DNA from: an uncultured Lachnospiraceae bacterium | GTDB lineage: Bacteria; Bacillota; Clostridia; Lachnospirales; Lachnospiraceae | NCBI GenBank assembly: GCA_910589635.1 | Contig: CAJUTD010000007.1 | Span: forward strand, 51,463-69,640 | Direction: 5' to 3' | Length of the DNA: 18,178 nt | Shown: one piece after another, positions 6,974 through 12,599 of the stretch | Layout of the letters: each line of letters opens with the position of its first letter | How positions within the stretch are numbered: position 1 is the first letter of the stretch | Translations under genes and position numbers: made by a program | The notes under the pieces: generated by a model | Databases searched by the model: none | What the model saw: only the letters and a program-made list of their open reading frames with translations | What the model was told of the DNA's origin: nothing

Positions 6974-8055
6974 CATCATCGCAATTGCTGAAAGGTGTGT
7001 TGGAATCTTCCGGTGAAGCCGGTAGAGACAAACTCAGAGCGTATGGTTATCTGGAAGACGGGCGGAATGGGTTTCAGATAGAGAGGAAAATGGCAATTAG
7101 AAACACGGTTGTGTTTTCTTTGTTTACGTTTTTCTTATATCTTTTGGCGTTGGCAGGAGTGGCGGTGCAGTGTAAGAAACAGCAGCGGCAGGAGCTGCGG
7201 AGGTTGTCTCAGATATTGGATAGGTTATCAGCCCACGACTATGCACTGGATATCCCGGAACGTCTGGATGACAGAGAGCGTCAGATTGACCGCATTGTGG
7301 GACAGTTGCAATCGCTGAGTGATCAGCTTCGCTATCATGAGGAACAGCTTATCAGGGAAAAGGAGGAGACCAGGAGCCTGGTTACGGACATTTCCCATCA
7401 ATTGAAAACGCCTGTTGCCGGATTAAAGGCATGTTTTGAAATCTTAAACCAGGGAGATTTAAGCTCTGAGGAAAAGCAGGAATTTCTGGAACAGTGCACA
7501 AAACAGCTTGGAGGATTGGAGGCGCTGGTTGGCTCCCTGGTTAATATTTCCAGAATGGAAACAGGTATGATTGAGATTTGCCGGGAGCCGGCAGATATTT
7601 TGGAAACACTGGTGGCGGCGGTGAACCGTGTATACCTCAAAGCGCAAGAAAAACAGATTGCCATTGAATTTGAGGAGACAGATGATTTAGCGGCAATGGT
7701 AATTCCCCATGATGTGAAATGGATCTGCGAGGCATTTATCAATATTCTGGAAAATGCAGTGAAATATAGTCCCAACAATACACAAATCCGTATCCGTATG
7801 ATAAAACGCATCACTTTCCTGCGGATTGAGCTGGAAGACCAAGGCATGGGCATTCCCCATGAGGCTTATCATAAGATTTTCAAGCGGTTTTATCGGGGAG
7901 AAAGTGAGGAAGTCCGTAAGCAGGAGGGCTCCGGTGTAGGATTGTATTTAACAAGAGAGATTTTAGAGCGGCACGGTGGCAGCGTTACGGTATCTTCCAG
8001 GTATGGCAAGAAACAGCCGGGGAGCACATTTGTGGTGCAAATTCCTTATGTATAG
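6970..8055 (+). CDS. Sensor histidine kinase, catalytic part (frame-split)
   Basis: This frame holds most of a membrane sensor kinase. About 45 extracytoplasmic residues come first, then a membrane helix (about 46-67), a HAMP-like linker, the dimerisation/phosphoacceptor helix with His143 in DISHQLKTPVAGLK, and an ATPase domain with N-box NILENAVKY (about 258-266), DQGMGIP (Asp290), the KIFKRFYRG F-box and GSGVGLYLTREI (about 320-331). All catalytic motifs are intact. It could start at GTG 6970, overlapping the TGA of the upstream fragment, with AGGAGG at 6951-6956, but 13 bases is a long spacing and the product would lack the first membrane helix. It probably signals to the adjacent response regulator. 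Confidence 0.85.
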   Translation: MTSSQLLKGVLESSGEAGRDKLRAYGYLEDGRNGFQIERKMAIRNTVVFSLFTFFLYLLALAGVAVQCKKQQRQELRRLSQILDRLSAHDYALDIPERLDDRERQIDRIVGQLQSLSDQLRYHEEQLIREKEETRSLVTDISHQLKTPVAGLKACFEILNQGDLSSEEKQEFLEQCTKQLGGLEALVGSLVNISRMETGMIEICREPADILETLVAAVNRVYLKAQEKQIAIEFEETDDLAAMVIPHDVKWICEAFINILENAVKYSPNNTQIRIRMIKRITFLRIELEDQGMGIPHEAYHKIFKRFYRGESEEVRKQEGSGVGLYLTREILERHGGSVTVSSRYGKKQPGSTFVVQIPYV

Positions 8056-8102
8056 CTGGCAATATGATTGTGTTGAGATATGATGAAAATTTAACAAATA
8101 TG

Positions 8103-8111
8103 TGGTAAAAT
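8103..8111 (+). promoter_or_regulatory. Possible extended -10 promoter for the DUF262 fragment
   Basis: TGG-TAAAAT forms an extended -10 about 70 bases before the DUF262 start. I find no clear -35 partner at the right distance. The 125 bases between the kinase and this gene hold nothing else I can name. Confidence 0.25.
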
Positions 8112-8180
8112 ATCATAGTGTGTTTAGAGAATTGCATAGTAGCATAAATGGGAATGTAAAAATAGTTTGGAGGTATACAT

Positions 8181-8618
8181 ATGTCAAAGTTAAATATTGA
8201 TCAACAGACGATAAAGGAGCTGTTTGCAAATAAAAGGTCAGATTTTCTTATACCAGATTATCAGAGGCCTTATGCATGGGGAGAGGATGAGTGTCAGACC
8301 TTATGGGATGACATATTCGCATTTGCTTTTCCTGAGAATGACTACTCAAAATTTAATAGTGATGACGATGAATATTTTTTAGGTCCGATTGTTACATTCA
8401 AGAATACGCAGAATAAACTTGAAATCATTGATGGGCAGCAAAGATTGACAACCTTAATGCTTCTTCTTAGGGCTTTCTTTTCTAAATTCGGAAACATGAA
8501 GGATGCAAATGCTGTCAGCACAAGTGATGATATTGCCAAGTGCATTTGGAAAACAGATGAATTTGGCAATCCAGATAAAAATAAGTTGAAGATTGATTCA
8601 GAGGTATCTACAGATTAA
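8181..8618 (+). pseudogene. DUF262 (GmrSD-like) protein, N-terminal fragment
   Basis: This 145-residue frame is the N-terminal part of a DUF262 protein, the family that includes the nuclease GmrS/GmrD Type IV restriction enzymes acting on modified phage DNA. The two hallmark motifs are intact: IPDYQRPYAWG (about 24-34) and IIDGQQRLTTLMLLL (about 83-97), which form the ParB-like nucleotide-binding fold. Full proteins run to about 500-700 residues with a DUF1524 HNH domain at the C-terminus; here the frame stops soon after KLKIDSEVSTD and no HNH domain follows. A good ribosome site (TTGGAGG) precedes the ATG, so the fragment may still be translated. It is probably a restriction-defence gene cut by island rearrangement and non-functional as a nuclease. 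Confidence 0.75.
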
Positions 8619-8682
8619 ATACCTTGAAGATATGGGTCTTATTGAATGAAATACTGGTTGTCTGACAAAATTTTTGCGACAT

Positions 8683-8752
8683 GGTGTAGGATGTCTACGC
8701 CATTTTAGATTTTTGGTGTAGAAATTTTACGTCACTTTGCCATTTGGGTGTA
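8683..8752. repeat. Iteron-like array 1 (element A)
   Basis: Units start at 8683, 8715 and 8747, exactly 32 bases apart. Each full unit is a 19-base imperfect dyad of the form GGTGTA-N7-TACGYC, followed by a 13-base T-rich linker (ATTTTAGATTTTT in the first). The third unit keeps only GGTGTA and then runs into the xis fragment. The linker matches the reverse complement of the linker in the array at 10541-10623 at 11 of 13 positions, so the two arrays point in opposite directions. The function is unknown: replication iterons or a regulator's operator cluster are candidates. Confidence 0.6.
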
Positions 8753-8758
8753 TGTTGC

Positions 8759-8896
8759 TTCCGCGTCGGTCAGGCAAAGCTACGCAGAATAATCAGCGAA
8801 AACGAGGATGCAGAGTTTATTCTGTGGAATGGAAACAGACCGCAGATAAAGAGAAAGCTGTTTGAGGAATATGTTGACCGATTAAATGCCATTTAG
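8759..8896 (+). pseudogene. Excisionase fragment (Tn916-like xis), element A
   Basis: The frame reads FRVGQAKLRRIISENEDAEF and continues ILWNGNRPQIKRKLFEEYVDRLNAI to a TAG at 8894-8896. This is the C-terminal two thirds of a Tn916-type Xis and lines up closely with the intact Xis at 13213-13425 (FRIGQTKLRRLINENEDADF and ILWNGNRPQIKRKQFEEFIDKLNVI). The N-terminal winged-helix part is missing; the homology starts directly after the truncated third iteron unit, which marks a deletion junction. Substitutions are mostly conservative, so this came from a related element and is not a recent copy of the intact gene. Confidence 0.85.
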
Positions 8897-8908
8897 GCAT
8901 AGGGTGGG

Positions 8909-8957
8909 GAGTTTTGGTGCGGTATAATAGTTGTATCGTACCAAAGCTCCCTTTTTT
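8909..8957 (+). terminator. Hairpin terminator between xis and int remnants, element A
   Basis: GAGTTTTGGTGCGGTA (8909-8924) pairs with TATCGTACCAAAGCTC (8934-8949) over 16 positions with three G-U pairs, followed by CC and six Ts (8952-8957). The equivalent hairpin of element B is at 13438-13485. The pair at stem position 8 is G-C here and A-U there, a compensatory change. Confidence 0.75.
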
Positions 8958-8961
8958 ATGG

Positions 8962-9037
8962 AAGGGGGAATTACAGAGAAACTATGGACGTTATATGTAC
9001 CGTTGCACGAATACGAGTGGCGAGCGTCAGATGGAGT
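8962..9037 (+). pseudogene. Integrase N-terminal fragment, element A
   Basis: The frame starting at 8962 reads KGELQRNYGRYMYRCTN and continues TSGERQ, matching residues about 15-38 of the intact integrase (KGEGQRSDGRYMFRYTD, LCGENR). The first dozen or so codons and everything after about codon 38 are gone; the frame runs straight into the 21-bp repeat at 9038 and stops at a TAA inside it (9055-9057). Since order and orientation (xis, hairpin, int, repeat) equal those of element B, this is the decayed right end of an earlier, related element. Confidence 0.75.
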
Positions 9038-9058
9038 TGAATCTTACAAAACTGTAAG
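9038..9058. repeat. Left copy of 21-bp direct repeat (att-like), with operator-like dyad
   Basis: This 21-base stretch is identical to 14878-14898 and contains the dyad CTTACA-AAAC-TGTAAG (9043-9058). It separates the element A remnant from element B. I read it as the attachment site between two tandem elements. Confidence 0.7.
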
Positions 9059-9150
9059 GACAAATCTTCTCACAAAATCCAGTATTTATAGGCATTGTGA
9101 GAGTTGTGGACAAGAAATTTACACGATATTTACACAAAACCAAAAGAGTT
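9059..9150. other. Left terminal region of element B with short words shared with its right end
   Basis: Three words recur in the right end (14737-14878) in mirrored order: CAAATCTTCT (9061-9070), AAATCCAGTATTT (9075-9087), and AAATTTACAC-N5-TTACACAAAA (about 9116-9140). An 8-bp inverted repeat, TCTCACAA/TTGTGAGA, spans 9068-9102. Paired short repeats at both ends are typical of integrase arm-type or excisionase binding sites in Tn916-like elements; that role is inferred. Confidence 0.45.
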
Positions 9151-9179
9151 CTGATACGATTATAAAAATTTTGAGAAAG

Positions 9180-9237
9180 GGTTGCCTTTGTCTTGATATT
9201 TGAAGCTTACGCTGATATCAGGCAAAGGCAACCTTTT
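9180..9237. terminator. Strong hairpin terminator at the merR 3' end
   Basis: GGTTGCCTTTG (9180-9190) and CAAAGGCAACC (9223-9233) form a perfect 11-bp stem, extended after a one-base bulge by CTTGATAT/ATATCAGG, and followed by TTTT on the plus strand. Its place 26 bases beyond the merR stop suggests it ends merR transcription on the minus strand and shields it from plus-strand readthrough. Confidence 0.7.
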
Positions 9238-9259
9238 CTAATAGAATGTGTTGAAATAA

Positions 9260-10114
9260 TTATTCTTCATAGAAATGCCGGATTGCATCAGCAAAAAATT
9301 CCGCAACTCCTTCTCCATACCGGCTGTCACATTCTGCCTGTACATCTTTGTTGTTCTGGTATATATCCGCTAGTTGCAGCATGAAGTCTTTTTCATATTT
9401 TATGCGGAATAATTGTTTTTGGACAAACCCATATTCTGCAACAATCTCCTTGACTTCAAAGGAATCCAAAGTAAATCCCTCATTTTTCCGCTTAACCAGT
9501 TTATCCATAACAGCTTCCTGCCGCAGTCGGAGTGCACGAAGCATTTCTTCCCCTATGGGGTTCTTTGCTGCTTCTAAGGCATCCTCCTTGCTGCCGTGCC
9601 ATTCTATGAGTTTCGCCCAACTCTTCTGTGTTTCCTCCTTTCCGGCATCTTCCATAAATTGTCTATGGAATCCATCAATGCCGCCAAATTGTTCTTCCAG
9701 TGCGTTTTTCTGTTCCTTATTCATGTGCTGAATCATGGAATCAAATATTTCCTCCACCTCTGTTTTACTGAATACTTCAAAATCCATATTGTTTTCTCCT
9801 TTCAGAATGTCATCAATGCTGGCAATCAAACGCTCCAGGCGTTCCTTTTTTGCCGTCAGCATCGTTCGCTGCATTTGCAGAATCTGTTTTTTATCAAGAG
9901 CCGGATTATCCATGACAGACTTGATTTCCCGTAAAGAAATATCAAATTCCCGAAAGAATAGTATTTGACGCAGAGTCTCTAAAGCCTTATCGTCATAAAG
10001 CCGGTATCCCGCTTCACTCCTGCCGGTTGGTGTCAACAGACCGATTTCATCATAATAGTGAAGCGTGCGCACGCTGATACCTGTGGTTTCTGCCAATTCT
10101 TTTACTGTCCTCAT
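9260..10114 (-). CDS. MerR family regulator with TipAS drug-recognition domain
   Basis: This 284-residue regulator starts at the ATG at 10114, with AAGGAGG 9 bases upstream; a longer in-frame start at 10216 would reach through the promoter and is rejected. The N-terminal MerR winged helix (MRTVKELAETTGISVRTLHY, YDEIGLLTPTGRSEAGYRLY) is followed by a long dimerisation helix (about 75-115) and a C-terminal TipAS-like domain (about 135-284). TipAS domains bind thiopeptides and other ligands and switch the regulator to activation. A MerR-type promoter with a 19-bp spacer lies directly upstream, so it probably controls itself. The upstream gene on the same strand is decayed, so no intact target remains nearby. 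Which ligand it binds cannot be told. Confidence 0.9.
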   Translation of the reverse strand: MRTVKELAETTGISVRTLHYYDEIGLLTPTGRSEAGYRLYDDKALETLRQILFFREFDISLREIKSVMDNPALDKKQILQMQRTMLTAKKERLERLIASIDDILKGENNMDFEVFSKTEVEEIFDSMIQHMNKEQKNALEEQFGGIDGFHRQFMEDAGKEETQKSWAKLIEWHGSKEDALEAAKNPIGEEMLRALRLRQEAVMDKLVKRKNEGFTLDSFEVKEIVAEYGFVQKQLFRIKYEKDFMLQLADIYQNNKDVQAECDSRYGEGVAEFFADAIRHFYEE

Positions 10115-10145
10115 TCTGTAGGGCCTCCTTGTTCTTGATACAATC

Positions 10146-10176
10146 ACTTTAAGCCATGACGTTCCGTGAAGGTCAA
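10146..10176 (-). promoter_or_regulatory. MerR-type promoter/operator with 19-bp spacer
   Basis: On the minus strand, TTGACC (10171-10176) and TAAAGT (10146-10151) are 19 bases apart, the overlong spacing typical of MerR-controlled promoters. The spacer region holds an imperfect dyad, CCTTCACG and CGTCATGG, matching at 6 of 8 positions. It lies about 30 bases before the merR start, so autoregulation is likely. Confidence 0.6.
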
Positions 10177-10205
10177 TAGGTTTTTGGATTTTTTTCTGAA
10201 AAAAC

Positions 10206-10419
10206 TTATTTTGCAACCACTATGGCGTTTAATACTTTTGGAAAAACGACATAACGACATATGGAATACACGGGATAAATTTCTTCAAAAGCAAACTCAA
10301 TAATAAATCTGCTCACACCGGGTGTAATGTCTTTCAATGATTTTATGACATTTTCCCATACCGATTCCGTCAATCTTCCTTAACTGTTCCATTCCTGTTT
10401 CAAAACGTGTCTGTTCCAT
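10206..10419 (-). pseudogene. Carboxymuconolactone decarboxylase-family remnant (frameshifted, truncated)
   Basis: Read on the minus strand from ATG 10419, the frame gives MEQTRFETGMEQLRKIDGIG, then a one-base shift is needed to continue as ENVIKSLKD, ITPGVSRFIIEFAFEEIYP, which is the usual N-terminal sequence of small CMD/AhpD-like proteins. After EEIYP homology is lost and the frame ends at 10206, so both a frameshift and loss of the C-terminal part have occurred. The redox-active Cys-x-x-Cys region of the family lies in the missing part. Such genes often travel with MerR or HxlR regulators; an HxlR-like dyad sits just upstream of this start. Confidence 0.6.
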
Positions 10420-10426
10420 TTGATTT

Positions 10427-10449
10427 TACTTACTATTTTTGAGTAGGTA
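10427..10449. promoter_or_regulatory. HxlR-like operator dyad upstream of the CMD remnant
   Basis: TACTTACT (10427-10434) and AGTAGGTA (10442-10449) are inverted repeats matching at 7 of 8 positions with a 7-base spacer, eight bases before the CMD start. Dyads of this TACT/AGTA kind are common at HxlR-regulated promoters in Firmicutes. No HxlR gene is in the window. Confidence 0.35.
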
Positions 10450-10540
10450 CCCATTTTGGTTAAATGCTAGCAGAATAAAAAATTTACGTCAATCAAATAA
10501 AAATTGTTGTTTCTAATTTCAAAATGCAAAATAGAAATGT

Positions 10541-10623
10541 GGTGTAGGAATGATACACCAAAAAGCCAAAATGGTGTAGAAAAGGCACATCAAAAACGGA
10601 AAATGGCGTAGGAATGATACACC
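10541..10623. repeat. Iteron-like array 2 (element B)
   Basis: Three 19-base dyads start at 10541, 10573 and 10605, exactly 32 bases apart. Units 1 and 3 are GGYGTA-GGAATGA-TACACC; unit 2 is more degenerate (GGTGTA-N7-CACATC). The 13-base linkers are AAAAAGCCAAAAT and AAAAACGGAAAAT. The array lies in the AT-rich, gene-free stretch 10420-10726, which otherwise holds only the HxlR-like dyad and the ribosome site of the next, broken gene. Three helical turns per repeat would put bound proteins on one face of the DNA. Confidence 0.65.
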
Positions 10624-10726
10624 AATACCATATTTATATAGATATTAGGGGTTTTAGGGGATATTTCGCAGTCAGATAAAGATAAGCGTTTTATAACTCT
10701 ATTAAAATCGGAAGGAGGAAAACTTG

Positions 10727-11036
10727 ATGAAAATTGAAGATATGACGGATTTGGTTGCCATGTATGACACGTAGGCAGCGGCAGATAAAATAATCTGTCT
10801 GGCAACGGGAGAAGATACCATGTCGGCACTGGAGTACGCAGGCAGTGGATTGTTTGGCATTTATTATGAAGCTGGAGAAGATGATTGAGAGAAACTGCAG
10901 TGACAGGATAAGAAATGCCAGTCTAAGGGATGGATTGCCGGCATGGGCAGTGATTTTGACGAACCGGGAACTGACAGCGGAGGACAGGGCGGCCATTCTG
11001 CTGGGATATGATGGCAGTTTTTATGTTGAAGGATAG
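10727..11036 (+). pseudogene. Small element-borne gene broken by an amber codon and a frameshift
   Basis: ATG 10727 follows a perfect AAGGAGG with 8-base spacing. The frame reads MKIEDMTDLVAMYDT, meets TAG at 10772-10774, then continues open as AAADKIICLATGEDTMSALE and YAGSGLFGIYY. Removing one base near 10870 joins it to the frame reading KLEKMIERNCSDRIRNASLR, DGLPAWAVILTNRELTAEDR and LLGYDGSFYVEG, ending at 11036. The sum would be a compact soluble protein of about 100 residues. I believe it resembles small accessory proteins of clostridial conjugative elements but cannot name a family. The TAG may have been TGG (Trp). Only the part from 10845 could be made from a single open frame, without a good ribosome site. 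Confidence 0.55.
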
Positions 11037-11100
11037 AAAACTATATATGGTTTTGTGATTCTAACTACAGAATTTAATGTTATATGAGGAGGAAGAGCCT

Positions 11101-11574
11101 ATGGGAAAAGAATTAGCAGAGGTTATTGTGGAAAATGGAATAGAGTACCATCTTGCGGAGGATGGATGCTATTATCCGGATATAAATGTGGAACAAAATA
11201 CGGATTATCCGGTTGGCAAATACGGTATGATGAGAGGGGAATATCTGATGAAGAATGACAGACATAGATATTTCAGAATGGTGCTGGATGGGACGTGGAA
11301 TGAATATCTGTACGGGGCGGTTTTGTTTGGCAGGACTGCCATTATTATGATATCTATGTCACAGGAGTGCAATTGTCATAGAAAAGTATGGAAAAGTGTG
11401 TGGTGGTATGGTAAGATTTTATATAGAAGTATCAAGGTGGTATGTTGGTTTGGATTAGGGGGAATATTGCATGGCAAATCAGTACAAGATAATAGACGAA
11501 AAAACATGGGAAAGGGCAATGCACTGTATGATTTTCAGAAACAGTGTAGAACCTGCATTTTGCGTAACCTTTGA
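11101..11574 (+). CDS. TnpV-like transposon protein, N-terminal fragment in a chimeric frame
   Basis: The ATG at 11101 has AGGAGG 8 bases upstream. The first 70 or so residues (MGKELAEVIVENGIEYHLAE, CYYPDINVEQ, PVGKYGMMRGEYLMKNDRHR, YFRMVLDGTWNEYL) match TnpV, a small protein of unknown role carried by Tn4451-like mobilisable elements. After NEYL the TnpV pattern stops; the frame drifts into low-complexity, Cys/Trp-rich sequence and overlaps the start of the CAT-like gene by about 100 bases in another frame. The C-terminal half is therefore unlikely to be native, and I read this as a truncated gene that happens to stay open. Full TnpV proteins are about 110-130 residues. Confidence 0.55.
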   Translation: MGKELAEVIVENGIEYHLAEDGCYYPDINVEQNTDYPVGKYGMMRGEYLMKNDRHRYFRMVLDGTWNEYLYGAVLFGRTAIIMISMSQECNCHRKVWKSVWWYGKILYRSIKVVCWFGLGGILHGKSVQDNRRKNMGKGNALYDFQKQCRTCILRNL

Positions 11575-12100
11575 AGCGGATATTACGCATTTCCTAAAAA
11601 GAATTAAGAAACAGGGGTATTCTTTTACGCTTGCTTTTGTCTATATTGTATGCAGATGTGCCAATAACATAGAGGCATTCCGGTACCGTTTTTTAGATGG
11701 GAAGGTTGTGCTGTTTGACAAAATTGACACAGCCTTTACTTATCTGAATAAAGAAACGAAATTGTTTAAGGTAATCAATGTTCCCATGCAGGAAACGCTG
11801 GAAGAATATGTAAAACTGGCGGCAAGGACTGCACAGGAGCAGAAAGAATATTTTACCGGTCCTTTAGGAAATGATGTATTCCAGTGTTCTCCGATGCCTT
11901 GGGTTTCTTATACGCACATATCACATACCAATTCCGGGAAAAAGGATAATGCGACTCCTTTATTTGATTGGGGAAAATACGATGAGAAAGCTGGTCGGAT
12001 TGTAATGCCAGTATCTGTTCAGGCACACCATTCTTTCGTAGATGGCATCCATATTGGAAGGTTTGTGGATTTGTTGCAGGAATATCTGGATGGATATTGA
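11471..12100 (+). CDS. Chloramphenicol acetyltransferase-like (CatA-type) acyltransferase
   Basis: This 209-residue protein has the length and motif order of trimeric CatA enzymes, which acetylate chloramphenicol from acetyl-CoA. The catalytic His motif is HHSFVDGIHIG (HHxxxDG) near residues 188-198, followed by RFVDLLQEYL as in classical CATs. An active-site Ser is present in PMPWVSYTHIS, and the N-terminal DEKTWERAMH helix also fits. AGGGGG lies 8 bases before the ATG. The sequence between is quite unlike classical CatP or CatD, so it may belong to the broader CatA-like O-acetyltransferase group, and chloramphenicol resistance is not proven. It is the only intact cargo enzyme in element B. 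It overlaps the tail of the chimeric TnpV frame. Confidence 0.83.
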   Translation: MANQYKIIDEKTWERAMHCMIFRNSVEPAFCVTFEADITHFLKRIKKQGYSFTLAFVYIVCRCANNIEAFRYRFLDGKVVLFDKIDTAFTYLNKETKLFKVINVPMQETLEEYVKLAARTAQEQKEYFTGPLGNDVFQCSPMPWVSYTHISHTNSGKKDNATPLFDWGKYDEKAGRIVMPVSVQAHHSFVDGIHIGRFVDLLQEYLDGY

Positions 12101-12168
12101 AACGAATGACCAATCACACAGGTAAAAAATCTTGCAAAACGAGAGAAACAAAGATATCATAGTAATAA

Positions 12169-12285
12169 GAAAAGGATTTGGATTTTATTGAATTGAGTGC
12201 AACAGGGGAAGGATATCTATTATATAAGAAATTGGGATTTAAAGAATATCAGACACCGTATGCACCTATAAGATTTAATTTGTAA
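12169..12285 (+). pseudogene. GNAT acetyltransferase, C-terminal fragment
   Basis: A 38-codon open stretch reads FIELSATGEGYLLYKKLGF and KEYQTPYAPIRFNL before TAA at 12283-12285. This is the typical last beta-alpha-beta part of a GNAT N-acetyltransferase (LSAT...G..LY.KLGF). No start codon or ribosome site precedes it, and TAA at 12166 closes the frame upstream, so the acetyl-CoA-binding core is gone. It sits directly before the antitoxin gene's ribosome site and shows that this part of the element is a mosaic of gene ends. Confidence 0.6.
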
Positions 12286-12314
12286 TATATTATTTTGTTA
12301 AGGAGATGATGATT

Positions 12315-12599
12315 ATGACAATGAAACAAATAGAAATCAATGTGCCGGAAGCAGTAGTACCATATGCAAATGTGGAGGGGGAAAGAGCGGTTTTGCTTAG
12401 GAATGCTATGCTGTTATATCCATATATAAAGAATGACACCATATCGCATGGAAAGGCGGCAGAAATGCTTGGTATACCCAAAATGGAGCTGATTGAATTA
12501 TATGGTTCACTGGGAATTGCATATTTTGATATGACAGAAGAGGAACTTGCAGAGGATTTGGCAACTCTTAATAAAGTTGGGAGTGTGGCAGTATGCTGA
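12315..12599 (+). CDS. UPF0175 family antitoxin-like protein
   Basis: This 94-residue protein is of the UPF0175 family, small helix-turn-helix proteins usually encoded just upstream of a DUF3368 PIN-domain protein and regarded as antitoxins. Visible are the family's RNAMLLYPYIKNDTISHGKA, AEMLGIPKMELIELYGSLG and the IAYFDMTEEELAEDL tail. Several ATGs crowd the start; the one at 12315 is favoured because AAGGAG (12300-12305) is 9 bases upstream, whereas 12306 would abut it. The stop overlaps the next gene's start by 7 bases, so the pair is translationally coupled. It probably neutralises the PIN protein and represses the pair. Confidence 0.8.
   Translation: MTMKQIEINVPEAVVPYANVEGERAVLLRNAMLLYPYIKNDTISHGKAAEMLGIPKMELIELYGSLGIAYFDMTEEELAEDLATLNKVGSVAVC

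Noticed and set aside
8683..8752. CRISPR-like array
   Set aside because: The period is 32 with only 13-base linkers that are themselves conserved, there are too few units, and no cas genes occur nearby.
9061..9070. CAAATCTTCT as the true att core in place of the 21-bp repeat
   Set aside because: It would need the empty site to contain two identical 21-bp dyads side by side. The longer perfect repeat is the simpler boundary, though I cannot exclude it.
9108..9150. Similarity of QEIYTIFTQN to the C-terminus of Int (LQIYTTFTQN), suggesting a second int fragment
   Set aside because: The similarity is limited to a few codons made of the ATTTACAC words, which also recur as terminal repeats, so a shared binding-site sequence explains it better than a coding remnant.
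8931..9203. Open frame of 90 codons across the xis/int remnant region
   Set aside because: It runs through the terminator arm, the int remnant in the wrong frame and the att-like repeat, and has no ribosome site. The int homology lies in a different frame (8962-9037).
9348..9968. Several plus-strand frames of 77-127 codons opposite the merR gene
   Set aside because: They are complementary-strand shadows of a clearly recognisable MerR/TipAS coding sequence.
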